From: Helicoverpa zea
Taxonomy: Eukaryota; Arthropoda; Insecta; Lepidoptera; Noctuidae
Assembly: GCF_022581195.2 (NCBI RefSeq)
Contig: NC_061476.1
Location: 7,982,098-8,046,097 of the forward strand
DNA: 64,000 nt
Direction of reading: 5' to 3'
A program made the translations under genes and the position numbers. Position 1 is the first letter of the stretch. Every line of letters starts with the position of its first letter. Of this stretch, positions 12,177-24,789 are shown one piece after another. The notes under the pieces are model-generated. The model saw only the letters and a list, made by a program, of their open reading frames with translations. It ran no database searches and was not told the origin of the DNA.

Positions 12177-12220
12177 GACATACAGACATACAGACATACA
12201 GACATACAGACAAACAGACA
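12177..12220. repeat. (ACAGACAT)n microsatellite
   Basis: Eight-base units 'cagacata' in tandem follow 'cgtgtacaaacaaacagaca', then a poly-T tract. Confidence 0.9.
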
Positions 12221-12479
12221 GAATTTTTTTTTTGGATTTGTGCTCCATTACTGTTTCTAAACCCCACCCAATTATTATTTTTTTAATATATTCAATGTAC
12301 AGACACAGTTTTTTTACAGATTTATTATATGTATAGATAAAAAATATTAACTATTTTGACTCTCACGAAATTACTATGATTGTTCTAAACTGAACGGTTG
12401 GCGCGAAACTCACTTTTTATCTATACAGCATTTGTACGGAACCCTCGGTGCGCGAGTCCGACTCGCACTTGGCCGGTTT

Positions 12480-12520
12480 ATTATACCAGGGCCGCGAAAC
12501 TCTCGAACAATCCCACAACC
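12480..12520 (+). repeat. Family B repeat, right half
   Basis: It continues exactly where the 6165-6240 piece stops: 'ataccagggccgcgaaact' then 'tcgaacaatccca'. Together they mark the target of the 6.2-kb insertion. Confidence 0.75.
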
Positions 12521-13047
12521 TCTTTATATTGGTCTTATCTAGTGTTTTTATAAAACTTACCTTTTTCGATCTATCACACAGTTTGCGGTTTCAAGACAAA
12601 GTTTCAATTATTACGTACTATCTCTATTCAAGTCTAAAAAATGTTTCGAAAAACAGCGAACCCTATCTTAAGATGAATAGAAAAATTCTAACTTAACATA
12701 ACCATAATATAGAGAGAGAATATTTTAATTTATTTACCCAAAAGGTCAATGTGCTAAAATAACCTTGGTAATGATAATTGAGTAATTGATTATGTAAATT
12801 AATTAAGGTCTTTGAACTCTAGTTACTTCACAACTCAATGATAAAAAATACCATAACAAGTTCTTCTTAGAGAATACCTGTATGGATTTTGCTAAGTGGC
12901 TGAACCAATATTTCTCAATTTTTTCTGCCACAGGGTGGCGCCACGTATGCGTCTGGTCCAAACAGCTGTCAAATAGTATGGAATTGTAGGGTCCGAACTT
13001 ATTGTTTATTGAAATTCTGTTATATTGGAAGTGTTATTGATTTTATT
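12521..13047. other. No gene seen; possible 5' end of a decayed element
   Basis: AT-rich sequence. The stretch at about 12930-13010 ('cacagggtggcgccacgtatg') is less AT-rich and leads directly into the SAP-like frame that follows, so it may be that element's leader. Confidence 0.35.
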
Positions 13048-13203
13048 ATGGACTACGGTCAGAATAAGGTTTCCGAACTAAAAATTGAGCTAAGAGAGAG
13101 GGTGCAAAAGTCACTGGTACTAAGGAAAAGCTTGTTGAAAAATTTGTTAACACAATATGATTTAGTTTTTTTTATTTACTCAACCGCAATAGTAAAACAA
13201 TAA
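13048..13203 (+). pseudogene. Decayed SAP-motif-like ORF
   Basis: From the ATG at 13048 the frame reads MDYGQNKVSELKIELRERV, then a stretch with a Leu-rich tail. The pattern 'V-x-E-L-K-x-E-L-R-x-R ... L-x-x-L' matches the first helix of the SAP DNA-binding motif, which is often found at the N-terminus of proteins encoded by insect repeats. The expected glycine-lysine turn is not intact and the frame stops after about 50 codons. A second, shifted frame follows at once. I read this as a remnant of a repeat-encoded protein; chance resemblance is possible. Confidence 0.35.
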
Positions 13204-13520
13204 TGCAGTGCTTTAATTATAAAATAAAAAAAACACTAAAATCGTTCACTATTCATAGTAAAGATAAGCACTTTGACAGTTACCTGGACCTGACGACTCG
13301 GTGCTGCCACCTCGTGGACGCCATTTTAGAAAACCCTCATTTGAATATCTACGAGCTATATTATTATATGAAGAATAAACAAATAATCTGTCAAGGCAAT
13401 GCTGTCAATACTGAAGAATCTTTCATTGATGAGTTCTCTTCGGCTGGTGACCTTTCCCGGTTTTCTATGGCTAGCATAGAGTGTTCCCAAACTGAGTCAA
13501 ACAAATCCCAGGCACATTAA
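13203..13520 (+). pseudogene. Unrecognised 105-codon ORF downstream of the SAP-like frame
   Basis: The frame is open from 13203 to a stop at 13520. Its composition is protein-like in the middle: a Cys-Cys-His-Leu run at about residues 33-37, an 'ENPHLNIYELYYYMKNK' segment, and an acidic Ser-rich tail. I do not recognise a family. Its position immediately after the SAP-like frame, shifted by one, suggests both could be pieces of the same broken gene. No upstream splice acceptor was convincing. Confidence 0.3.
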
Positions 13521-16500
13521 ATTGATCCTACGTAACGTACATATACTTCATATACATAGTTCTTCCGTAACAGGGCACAACCTTCTTTTTCTCGAGGTTC
13601 TCCGGGAGATTTTTGAACCCCCAGAACATGTTCTAAGAAATCACTTAATTATTTTTGAAAATCTCATGATTATCCGTCTATTAAGTAGTTTTTGAGTTTA
13701 TTGAGACTAGAGAGAAGTTGCAACAGTCTATCTTTTCTTATACTGTCGGCTGAGTTTCAAGTCTATTATTAAAAAATACGAAAAACAAATACATTGGAAA
13801 GAAAGCGAGCGAGCAGCTGCGCAAGCGTCGGTTTAATCAATGGCCAATCATTTATGTCAATATTAATTCATTACACTTTGTATGCCGAGCGTTTGCGTCT
13901 GCGCAAATAATTATTTATCTTTCAAATGAAGCGAGTAATTAACCTGGAATGTTATTTTAAATAGTAAAAAAGTAAAGTAAATATTACACTAATTTTAGCT
14001 TTAAGATTTTAGACAGTTGATAGTTTAGCGATGATAGGAACACCTACATTATTTTTAGTAGCTTCCGCCACTGCTAATAAAGCAAAAAAAACGTATCATT
14101 TTTACCTGAGATTATTTATGATTCTTACTTACTGTGAAATCACCAAAAATCGTTTATTGTAATGATCGAGTGAGAACAAATTTGCGTTTTATTCATGCAA
14201 AATAAGATCGATCTATGTAAGTGTGAAGCAAGGCTGTAATTTGAATCCAAAAGAAAATCCGGATACAAGAAAACCTTACATTACATTCGATTCAATACCA
14301 TTTAATAAATAAAAACCTTCTAACATTCTTCTAAGCAACAATACACCATTAGATTGAAAACCACAATCTATTACTTTTCTCATAAATCACCCACAAGTGC
14401 CATCTACCGGCATTGTCCGAACGAAATCTGTTCAAACATGTGACGTATTATATTTGTAACACGGAGGAATGAAAGATAGCGGAGATGCCACTGGGAAGGT
14501 AGGTCAGGCGACGAGTAACATGTCTGGGTTTGGGTACCTTGTCAAATCAAACTTTTCAAAGATATGTTTTGACTGATTAGTGATTTTATTTTAAAAATAG
14601 TGGGTGGGTTCCAATGAAGGCGTGTATGAGAGGAGCTAGTAACGTTCCTCGTCCCCCAAACACCCGCATTTTGGCGCGCTATTTTTCCAAGAGATTTTGC
14701 GTTATGACATCTCCGCTAGTCATTTTGTTCTCCATGATTTGTGTGTACACAGTATTATAGTAAACAATTTGTACGTTTGTTTGTATAGTGCGCTTATCAG
14801 TGGTGACCTTCTGTGACGTTATTGTTATGCTCGATGATTTTGGTGCGAGAACTCAGTTACTAGGGAAAGCCTTTTTCTTTAGTATAAGTGGGATCATTAA
14901 ATGACCTGACCTGATGATTGGGGGTAGACCAGGAGACAGGAGTGTCAAAACCTTAATGACGTGAGTTCCACATGTTCATTCTGTGGCGCTTGTGCGTTCG
15001 TATCTTTTTTGAGTAATCTCTCAGCCCCGACAGGTTATGCACCTAGTAATTACTAGGAACTACAAACAAATAGTGAATACTAGGGACACCTGGACTCTCC
15101 AGGAATGATGACTAGACTAGGCTCTGAGAAAGAAGTATGGAATTGTTAGCAATTGTCAATTATAGCTTTATTGAATAAATCGGCCGATGCTGTTTGGTGT
15201 TAAACTATTTCGAAAACTTCATTCAAATCTTGAAATGCTGGCAGCTGGTAAGTGTTATCGTGTCACGTAAATGACAGGTGTGTTTGTGAGGTACCATCAG
15301 GCCATCTGTCCTGTCCTGAACTATTAGAGGCAATAAGGGGTTTCGTTGGGTCTTCCAAAGTATTCTGCAATAGGTTATGCATTTATACCAAACCTCACAA
15401 AGAAACAAGATCATTTAAGAAAAGCATCTCATTGTTCGTTCAGGCTAGTTGCACTCTTAAGTCCGACTTAATTTGTTCTTAATACAAAGTCCTTATGCTA
15501 AGACATGCTTGTTATTCTAGCTATGCAATTATTCATTGGTTATGGTGCACTCTGTAACTATGAGCTAAATTAAATGTAATACACTGTAGTACACGTTTGT
15601 ATATTTGATTTATAAGTTAAGAGGTGCATTCTCTACCAATGTATGTACTCTTCGATATGACGTCACATAGCTAATCAGCATAGCTACGAATGTGGTTTAT
15701 AAGCTTACGGCTTGTTGATAAAGAGATTTCAATTAATTACCTTAATATTAGTCCAAATATTTAATATTGGGAATAATTCATATTTTGACATCTTGAATTT
15801 GCGAACTCTTTGCAGGCTCCTTCCCAGAATTTATTATTGATCACTAAGAAGTATGGTGATGTAAAACTATAGCTGTCATAAGTCCTAGTAATCCCGTACC
15901 CTAGTTAAGAGGCTGGCCAGGCTGGGAGACAGTCCCGATTATTCCCATATCCTAGTTAAGAGGCTGTTCGGAAGACATAAGGGTATCTAACTGGGTTTGG
16001 GAGAAAATAAAGGCAGTAGTTAAAGTAATAAAAATCCTGAGACTATAGTTATAACACTGAAATGTCCAGGGTTTTTTCAGTCCTTATCCAACACCGACAA
16101 TTTAGGTGACGGTCCTCTGAAATATTTTGACCTACTTTAATGCACCTACAAAATAGACGAGTGGGTAAGAACAGTAGTTGCATTAAACAAGTGCACTACA
16201 GTCAAGTATGTCCATTCTTGATGACGTCAACGCGTTGCACTGAGATTGCAACGAGATTCGCTTGTTTCCTGTGAATAACTGGTGCTCTTATATATTTAAA
16301 TTGATTTTCTTTTATTTTATCTTCAAGTGAATATAAAAATGGCCAGATAGTAGGTATCCTAACTCTAAAATATGGCAATTTTTTTAAAGGGTCTTGAATC
16401 AGAAATCTACTCAGGAGAAGTCGACCTCTGGAGCAAGTGGCAAATATTTTATCATCAGGATTCAAAACAATGTACCTGATTATGTAAATGAGGTACATAT

Positions 16501-16989
16501 TTAGGTATTTATAGCGTTTCATTATGGTAAGCCCCGTATACTTGCACACAGAAAAATGTTATGATATGGAATTCATGACGTCAAATAGGCTCTACGTATA
16601 AATGAAAAGTTTTAAGGAAAATCCGTTAGGCTTAGACATTTTTAGGTCATACAATTTTATCAAGTTGCGTAGCTATGACGCAGGTACTTGCTAAGTTATA
16701 TTGCGAAATAAGGAAAACCTAGCTTTTGCAGCGTTGCCAAACACGTATATGTTATAAACAAATCTAGATCTGTATTACGTGCCTTAATAATATTACAGGT
16801 AAAAGGTAAAACTTGTTAGTATAGTTAAGGGAAGAACCCAACAGATAATTTTCCTTTAACAAAAGTACATTTTAGTACACGATAGAGGATCAAATTTACT
16901 ACGAAGTCACCCGTCAGAGATAGTCACCGATATTGGTCACAGCCTAAGCAAGGATGAACGAAAAGCCACTAGAAACTCACCACCCATAG
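13521..16989. other. No gene seen
   Basis: AT-rich intergenic sequence. At 14460-14760 there is a possible repeat with 'agcggagatg' near its left side and the complement 'catctccgct' near its right. At about 15885-15970 a 60-bp segment ('atcccgtaccctagttaag / ttcccatatcctagttaag') is duplicated. The open frames at 15223-15482 and 16202-16549 show no domains. Confidence 0.45.
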
Positions 16990-17205
16990 ATCCATGCCTG
17001 TGGTGGCCGGGAGTCGTCTCTTGAGCCTAAGCACGCTGAAGTGGAAGTGAGCTGGTCACATCTGCAGAAGGACAAACGGTCCTTAGAGCAGACCCTGAGA
17101 ATGGAGACGTCATACTGGACTATGGACACATTGAAAAGTTAGGATGGTTAGCGTTTCTTGAACCCTACATTGAATAGCCATAGACTAAAGGCAATGTGAC
17201 GATCA
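16990..17205 (+). mobile_element. Decayed LINE 3' end
   Basis: The + frame around 17030 reads 'LKWKWAGHICRRT', matching the conserved 'K-W-x-W-A-G-H-I-x-R-R' block near the C-terminus of RTE-like LINE proteins; it is followed by corrupted sequence and a 'gatcatgatgat' tail. Compare the clearer copy at 22596-22873. Confidence 0.6.
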
Positions 17206-18590
17206 TGATGATACTGAACTTAATTAAATGATACACGCTTCATTAAATGTAGATAAAACTATAGGAGATAAATAATTATCTTATGCTAAGTATAGATTTT
17301 TGTGTCCGAAGTAATTTTTCTCCAATTTTACCACATAAATTATGCACGAAGTACAAATGCATGTGCGCTTTTAGCTGAAGATGTTACATTATAATATTGT
17401 TTCTTACTAGATAATAGTTATGCAAATATTGTATGCCCCATTTAGCTCAAACATAATTATTCAAATTGTATCTACTTTGCTTTAATGATGAGAGTAGGAA
17501 GGATATGACAGTGATTTTAGCAATATTTCTATTTAATCTTTTTTGGAAATGGAATCATAATATCGGATACTTCTTATTTATTTATCTGTTAATTTTGAAA
17601 GAAGCTTTCTAGACTGCTATGACAATATTCACTGGCCAGTTGTTAATTTTTTTTTAATTTTTTCATAAGATAAAAATCCCGTAAAACCTCGATACATTTA
17701 CTGACTAAACCTGGATCTATCTTGTGGGAAAAAATAAACAGATTAAATCCTAAGGGACTGTAAGGATTCAAGAACACCCGGGGGAAGGTTCACAAAACCA
17801 ACACACTATTATTATATTTTCACACGAACATTAGCATGCGTAATCAGTACCAACAATATTGTTTGTCCGTCTTTCTCTCTAAGGAACTATTTATCAAAGA
17901 TGCAGGCCAGTAATTAGTTTCTATTGTAAGATAATTTAGTTCGGAGCCTGCGCGTGAGTCGATCATTGTTTTAGTGGTTTGTTTGTGAATTTAGTGTTGC
18001 AGTTTTGTTTGTGGTGGGTTTGTTTTCGTTATAATTGATGAAAAAGTTAATATAAAAATATACAAAAAATCCGCTTCGCCTGTATAAAAAAAAAACTCCT
18101 TTTGGATATTAAGTAATAGTTGTTATTTTATGAACATACTCAATTAGTGGTAGGTCTAAACTAGTCGACTGACAGTTTTGTAAAAAGCTAGATTTAAATG
18201 TGCGTGCATACAACTGGGTAAAAATGCTTAACTTCTATGAATTTTAGAAATGAACCACGTTCAAAGGATAACGCTATAATTTGTATAATGAGTTTACTCA
18301 ATTTTATTAAAAGTTGATCTATTTCCTAAATAAGAATTCAAAATACTTTTTAAAGAAAATAAAATAGACTCAAGTCTAAAAATAAACAGATACATCAAAT
18401 AAGAAAAAAAATATGGAGTGGCACATGATCCCACATAAGTTGTTTGTTAAAGTCAAGTGCGGCAAACGAGTTATTTGATTGATTCCAATCTATTATTACT
18501 AGACTATCTCATTCATGATCATTGGACAACCATTGGTGAACAAAATAAACGTTCAGTGCGTCTTTCGTTAATTTGAGGTACTTTTTATTT
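17206..18590. other. No gene seen
   Basis: AT-rich. A less AT-rich patch at about 17940-18020 ('gcctgcgcgtgagtcg' then a GT-rich run) resembles insect 5' UTRs, but nothing else supports a promoter. Confidence 0.4.
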
Positions 18591-18650
18591 TTGATGGGAA
18601 ATCCGAAAGGATGACCCTTCCCGCTGTGGGTGCAGTGGGAGAGAAATAAA
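18591..18650 (+). repeat. Family B fragment
   Basis: The end 'ttttgatgggaaatcc' and the GC block 'cccgctgtgggtgcagtggg' of family B, truncated after the block. Confidence 0.7.
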
Positions 18651-18799
18651 GTTGTACGATCATAAAGTATGTAACTATTTTTTTTTTTTTTTTGTACCTA
18701 CTTAGCCATTTCATAATCTTAATATAATATGATTTTGATCTATTCTAGAGGTAGTTTTGTTTCATTAGTATTTGAGAGGAACTTATTTTTGTCTCCTAA

Positions 18800-18890
18800 T
18801 TTTCATCATCATCATCATCTCAGCCATAGGACGTCCACTGCTGGACATAGGCCTACCCCTTAGATCTCCATAGGTACCGGTTGGAAGCAA
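18800..18890 (-). mobile_element. RTE-like LINE 3' tail, very short
   Basis: It reads '(atc)n-tcagccataggacgtccactg' and 'ggacataggcctacccc', the same tail as 22596-22680, in minus orientation. Only about 90 bp are left. Confidence 0.75.
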
Positions 18891-19665
18891 AGTTTTGATA
18901 CCTAGAAAAATGAGAGCTTCATCTTACATCCAAGCAAAACTGACAGTTTTATTTGTTTTCTAAAAGAAAGCGTAAAAATTAATCAGACACATGAAAGCAG
19001 TATTTACAACATCTTCCATTTAGAATCGTACAGAAGTTGAAGCTGCTATAATTAGTCCTAAATACTAACTTACAGTTTCATTTAATTGAGCTCATCAAGC
19101 AATCAGCCGGACGGAATGCCCAAAATTCGTGGGAAATACTTACATCTCTACAACCACTCTTCTTTGAAACAATATAATCTGCTTTGTCAAACCCAAGGTC
19201 AATAGGCTTCAAGGTCATAAAAATGCTGCTCTTTATATGTATAGTTGAACTAGTTAAAGAATCAACTGGATGTTGCCCACGATAGCATGTAAGACGACGA
19301 GCGTACAATTTGCATACCGCTTCCGCTATAACAATCTGTGTGAGCTACAGATTCATTGATACCACGTACACTATCTTCTTCGAGATATTTTAGCTCAATA
19401 CTAAAGTCCCCATCCTAGTCTGCTCGCAATTTACTGAAAAACTACCGATTATCTGGCGATTCTAGTGGAATTCTTGAGAATTTTACTCCCATGTAAAGCC
19501 GAGCCCCTGCGGGATCGTTGCAAAGTTACCGCGGTCTTTAGAATTGATCCTTAAAATTAATCTTTAGAACTGAGTAGGAATAGCAGAGAGTTTAAACTTC
19601 AAACTCCGCGAACTGTCTGGTAGATTACAAAAGTTAAGTTTTATAAACTGATGTAAGACCGATAT
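18891..19665. other. No gene seen
   Basis: No supported gene. A tiny family B scrap ('gcgggatcgttgcaaagtta') lies at about 19508-19535. The minus-strand frame at 19078-19308 has no recognised features. Confidence 0.45.
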
Positions 19666-19786
19666 AAAGGGAGGACGGTTCGAAAGAGTTACCGCAGCTC
19701 AGGAACATAAAAGGTCCCAGAAGGAACATGGTGGGTGTTCCCTGACGCTACACCCAAAGCAGGAGGGGTCATTTGATGATCAAAAT
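19666..19786 (-). repeat. Interspersed repeat family B
   Basis: A reverse copy: 'ggttcgaaagagttaccgc', 'agaaggaacatggtggg', 'cacccaaagcaggaggggtc', 'atttgatgat'. Confidence 0.8.
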
Positions 19787-21059
19787 AAAAGGAGGGATGG
19801 CTAGCTTAGCTAGCTTAGCAGTAAATGATAATCTGATGGCTAAAATTACTGACCTTTTTCTTCAAACTATACAGTTTTCCTTACAAGTACCAAGAATCTT
19901 AATTCCCAATAGCATTAGAAGTCAGAAGACTATTGATTTATCGACTGTCGATGTAACTGATTCTATAAATACTTAATAGACTTCTAATGAATGCGAGGAA
20001 GGAAAGTCGGTACAAATCAAAATTTGACACATGTATTAAGGTACAGACTTCCTAATACCTAGGTCTTGTTATCATACGTTAATATTCAGCCTGATGTCTT
20101 TCCTGTAGTAGATTCTATGACATTGGTTTTGTAAAGGCGTTTATAATAAAGGGCATTTTAGGTCTTAGGACATTTTAGTACTTTGACTTGATTTTGACGA
20201 TTAATGGATGGGGTTAAACGTTACCACATTTGAACTCCATACATGCAGAAAAGTATTTATTAGAAGGTACCTTCTATTTTTTTATTAAATTGGCTACTTG
20301 CCAAATACTCCTTTTATGGGATCTATCTCTTTAATTAGATAGCTGCCTTCATTAATTCCTTGGACACTAATTTATGCAGCCCTCTTATATAACAAGAATT
20401 TCAATCGTTTAGCGGGCCATGTATGAAAGCGAAACAGACTTACAGTAACCGCATCTATCATATTAGTAAGGTTTTGCTTTGACCTTTGAACGTGACACTT
20501 AAAGAGGAAGAACGCGTCTGCGCACTGATACCTATTCAATTTGAATAGTCCTTGTTTTAGGCTAGACTATGAATTAATTAGTCGCTAATGTAGGCAAAGA
20601 ATCATTAGCAGTGAATTTGTGACGTGATATGATTTTTTAATTGATTTGATAGATAATTTTGGTGACAACTTTCCTTGAGAGTTGGACATGGAGTAGGATC
20701 ATCAAATACGGCAACAGTTAAAATAATTGAACAAACAGATAAATTAATTTATAGCTTACATAATATTATATATGCAATAAATGCAAATAAACGTTTTATC
20801 GTGAATCTCTTTTGAGTTCTTAATAATCATCTGCCTTGGTTTTTTATTTTTAACCTTATGATCGATTGATTTTCCACTTTATGATCGATGAACCCGTGTG
20901 GAGGTTACTGAGCCATAAGCTCCTCTCTTTTGAGCCCTCAATTCCCCAAATATCGGCATGACCTCGCATGACCAGACATTCAATTTAAACAATCAGAAAC
21001 ATTGGCCACTTCATTTAGGTAAACTCCTTTTTAACTAATACAATGCTATAATATTGAAT
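19787..21059. other. No gene seen
   Basis: AT-rich sequence with no recognised repeat or exon. Confidence 0.45.
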
Positions 21060-21252
21060 ACTAGCCGTTTTCCCGCGATTTCACCCGCGTTCCGTGGTAA
21101 CTACTGCCCGTACCGGGATAAAATATAGCCTATGTTACTCGTAGCTTTCAAATGGTGAAAGAATTTTTATAAACGGTCCAGTAGTTTTTGAGCCTATTCA
21201 TTACAACCAAACAAACAAACAAAGTTTTCCTCTTTATAATATTAGTATAGAT
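21060..21252 (+). mobile_element. Lep1-like non-autonomous element, full length
   Basis: Starts 'actagccgttttcccgcg', passes 'taccgggataaaatatagcc' and 'ggtccagtagtttttgagcc', and ends 'ttataatattagtatagat'. The same head-to-tail layout recurs at 32313-32509 and 54398-54655. Confidence 0.85.
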
Positions 21253-22400
21253 TAACTTGAGTATTTTTACTTAAGGATGTTATACCATGTAATTCTATTG
21301 ATCCTATGTTGCTAAAACTGAAGATTCAAGTAAAAAATACAATTAAATTAATTTTGCGTAAATTCTCTTCGGCATCCTGAAATATTTTTTACCTTTTAAA
21401 AGTAAGAAATGCCGTTTTAGGTTTCAATCTATCAGTACAATCGAAGCAGCTTTTGCATAAGTAATTAATTTATAGTAAAAACTTTGTAGTTTAATTCTTA
21501 AAACCAAATTCTATTTAAAAATGTGAACGTCTCCAAGATACAGTTTTACTAACCGCTCAAGTTAGTCCGAGATTTGCGCTCACGCACGCACGGCTCGCGT
21601 CTCGCAAAGGAAGAATCATAATGGGTAATTTGTACGCTCGTAAGGGGAAGACGGTGTGCGTTTGCATTAGATAATACGGCACGATATTCTTCTTGTTTAA
21701 CGTCTTATTTTTTTTCGTTGTTTATTTTTTTTATTTTATCGCACCATTGTCGTATACCACAGAGCACCAACTCTCGTAATACTTTTTGTAACGAGTGGTG
21801 ACAAATGCTGCAAAATATTATTCGATTCCAGTGTCAATATAAAAAAAAATATCTTTACATTAAATAGTCTGAAGGATTTTTGAAGAAGTGTTTACGCACT
21901 ATGCACAGGCATATTGGGGGCAGTTCAGTGCCTTAGCTGGTAACCTAAAATTAATTAACTCACTCAAGTCTTTAGTAAATAACTTACGACAGATTACCAG
22001 GTAGATTGCACCTAATACATTCAATCGTTGTACTACCAAATACTTGTCACAATAATGATGGCAACAGTGTTTAAACAACAACTACAAAGTTTAAAGGGTT
22101 TCTTCTCAAATCGATTTCTCTGTAATATTACTTAGACAAGACTGGCAGATCCTAAGCCGTGGTGTCTCATTCACTCGTCGTGGGTTAATTTATTCATTTT
22201 CTTTAAGAAACACCTTTTCAGAGTCACATATTATTTTTCCAGCATAATGAAATTAAGAATTTTTGAGTTTATACTTACGTCAATCACGTCACGTCATTCT
22301 ACATGAACCTCTACTAACGCATCTAGGTATTATTGAATCTCGTACCGTACAACAATGCAAACTCACACAACGGTATCACTCACGGTCAGCAATACTTCCT
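21253..22400. other. No gene seen
   Basis: AT-rich. A short GC-richer patch at about 21555-21665 ('gtccgagatttgcgctcacg') is unassigned. Confidence 0.4.
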
Positions 22401-22404
22401 CGCG

Positions 22405-22935
22405 TCATTGTAACTGAGTCCTCTCGGTCGCAGAAATGCTCTCAATAAGTCACACGTTACGACTTATCACTTGGAAGATAGGCAGATATAAATATTACAT
22501 AGAAATTGTATATATAGGGGGTAAATATCTGGATATTATTGTAACTGAGTCCTCTCGTGGTAGATATGCTCTCAATAAGTCAGACGTGTCAAGATCATCA
22601 TCATCATCATCATCATCTCAGCCATAGGACGTCCACTGCTGAACATAGGCCTCCCCCTTAGATCTCCACAGATACCTGTTGGAAGCGACCTGCATCCAGC
22701 GACCTTTATAAGGTCGTCTGTCCACCTTGTTGGTGGACGTCCTACGCTGCGCTTGCTAGTCCGTGGTCTCCACTTCAGCACTTTTCGGCCCCATCGGCCA
22801 TCTGCTCTGCGAGCAATATGGCCTGCCCATTGCCACTTCAACTTGCTAATCCTGTTGGCTATATCGTGTATAGCGTGTCAAGATAGGCAGACATAAATAT
22901 TACATAGTTATTTTATATACTATGGGGGTAAATAT
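22405..22935. repeat. Locally duplicated block interrupted by a LINE
   Basis: The words 'gtaactgagtcctctcg', 'atgctctcaataagtca' occur at about 22408-22455 and again at 22540-22585, and 'gataggcagatataaatatt' with 'gggggtaaatatc' at about 22478-22530 and again at 22882-22935. The second copy is split by the LINE at 22596-22873. Confidence 0.75.
22596..22873 (-). mobile_element. 5'-truncated RTE-like LINE with 11-bp target duplication
   Basis: On the minus strand it encodes the last part of a LINE protein, with the 'WQWAGHIARRADGRWG' block followed by 'RSVGRPPTRWTDDL', and ends in a (GAT)n tail. The 11 bases 'cgtgtcaagat' flank it exactly at 22585-22595 and 22874-22884. The coding frame has a few substitutions compared with what I know of the family and ends before the canonical C-terminus. 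Confidence 0.88.
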
Positions 22936-23352
22936 CAGAATTTGCTGGAGATATCTTTAAACAGACTGAAGTTTAACTATCACTGATTGGGATCCCAGCT
23001 CCAAAAATTGCCTGAGAATAGTAGTTCCCATAGGCTGATGGTGGAACCGCGGAAAATACATAGTGTATAATCACGTGAACCCTATGGAGACAAAACCAGA
23101 GCCTGCTTAAAAACTGTTGTTGTTAAGTTCTAAAACCACTTTCAAACAGCAAACTGAAACTTAGGGAAACCTCTTGGACCTTATGTTAACACACAAGAAT
23201 GTAAATAATATGGAATCGTTACTTTAACCTAGCTCAAATAAGGGTTGATAATGATCTGCAGAATACCTTGCGTGCAGCGTAACGACATCTTCAATTGTTG
23301 AATCATGCAATAGTTTTATTTCTTCCGCAGATTCTTGTCATTAGTGTAGTTC
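22936..23352. other. No gene seen
   Basis: No recognised feature. Confidence 0.4.
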
Positions 23353-23552
23353 TTGTTTGTAGTCGTTACGGGTAGTCAGAAGCCAGTAAGTCTGACACCA
23401 GTCTAACCAAGGGGTATCGGGTTGCCCGGGTAACTGGGTTGAGGAGGTCAGATAGGCAGTCGCTTCTTGTAAAGCACTGGTACTCAGCTGAATCCGGTTA
23501 GACTGGAAGCCGACCCCAACATAGTTTGGGAAAAGGCTCGGAGGATGGAGGA
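23353..23552 (+). mobile_element. SINE family A, 5'-truncated
   Basis: Body from 'gtcgttacgggtagtcagaa' through 'ggtatcgggttgcccggg' and 'gaggaggtcagataggcag' to 'catagtttgggaaaaggctc'. The tRNA-like head is missing. Confidence 0.85.
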
Positions 23553-24789
23553 TGATTCTTGTCATTAGTGATCTAATGTCATGTTGTGTGTGTGTCAACT
23601 GTTTCTGATACAGTGATATACTACCATGTTAATACTACACGTACTTTTGAAGTAGCAACAGCCCAATGACTAAGGTGTCGCCTTCGCGATCTAGTGGTCG
23701 TGCCTTCGAATCACACCTATTCGCTAATTACGATAACATATCTTTCATCTCTTTTTCTTTATGATTATGATATTTGGAAGCCTGGCTGATTACAATTATA
23801 TTGCATCAGGCACGATTATTCTCAATCACACAGTTTTCTTTTTTGCAATCAGGGTCTGCGCCTAATTTAGAGAGGGCAACCTTTGTTCCTTTTAGAATCA
23901 TTTGTGTACCAATGGCAGGGTAACTCTTTCGAACAATCCCGCAGCCCTATCCTATTGTGACAGCAATATTTTCCTCGACATACCTATTATATCTACAGTG
24001 CAGTTGTAAGCTTCGTAAACTCCGTAACAATGCAAAAAGTCATAAATAATGTCAAGATTGAAGTCTTCTGCAATATAGGGAAACCGTTCCATTTCCTTGT
24101 ATATGGACCAACATGAAATAATTATTGTTCTGAAATAATGGAGGAAATCAATAAAAGATCAATACTTAATTATTAGTGCAGTAATAGGTTTCCTATATTA
24201 TCTTTTATTACATTTTTTTTTTCATTATTTTATTTATGTCTGGTACTTACGTTAGTTATTGGTAAGTTTTATTAGTATAGATAATTTATTCGTAATTATT
24301 GCAAGAGTATTTTTTAGGGCTATCGATTAAACATTTAAGGCTAAGCTGCGACGGTCAGTAGTTTAAATTAACAATCTTCCTGGAAAAAGGCAAGAAAATC
24401 CTTTTTGAAATAAACAGAAACAGGTTTTAAGTGATTATGTTTAACAATCTAAATTTTAAGGCACAATGATGACGAAACCGCTTCATTATATCGAAGTATA
24501 ATAAGTTTAATACCCTTAGAACGACTGTATATATGCATGTATGATATTCTGATATATGGACAGTTAAAGCTCAATTAAAAAAAAAACCGGTGAAAGATTA
24601 CCAAACATCAAGCATCTTACAATTGTAACAACCAAGCTAGGAAACTTTATTTATATATTAGCACAGTAAATCTGTAGCTATAAATTTTATAGCAATACTT
24701 TATAGCTACTGTGAATAATTAACTTTTATCTTTACGAGTAGACCAATTAATAACTCCAACCACGTCATCAATAAAAGATAATTTTCTTA
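23553..24789. other. No gene seen
   Basis: Contains a family B scrap at 23918-23948 ('taactctttcgaacaatccc') and otherwise AT-rich sequence. A tRNA-like 'ttcgaatcacacc' at about 23704 lacks a matching cloverleaf. Confidence 0.45.

Larger units (their letters stand above)
6241..12479 (+). mobile_element. Composite 6.2-kb insertion with 'gggttccgtacc' left end and 'cgcacttggccggttt' right end
   Basis: The left end 'ttagggttccgtacctcg' and the right end 'cgagtccgactcgcacttgg' are the two ends of a repeat I recognise as common in moth genomes. Both junctions fall inside one family B copy, so the 6.2 kb between them probably arrived as, or grew within, one element. Inside are a (gtct)n tract, a ~320-bp tandem array, a foldback, SINE and LINE pieces, a hAT element and a 122-bp tandem array. 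I see no transposase, helicase or reverse transcriptase ORF belonging to the outer element. Its class is not known to me. Confidence 0.6.

Noticed and set aside
16202..16549. 115-codon minus-strand ORF
   Set aside because: No similarity to a known family, no conserved motifs, surroundings without exon signals.
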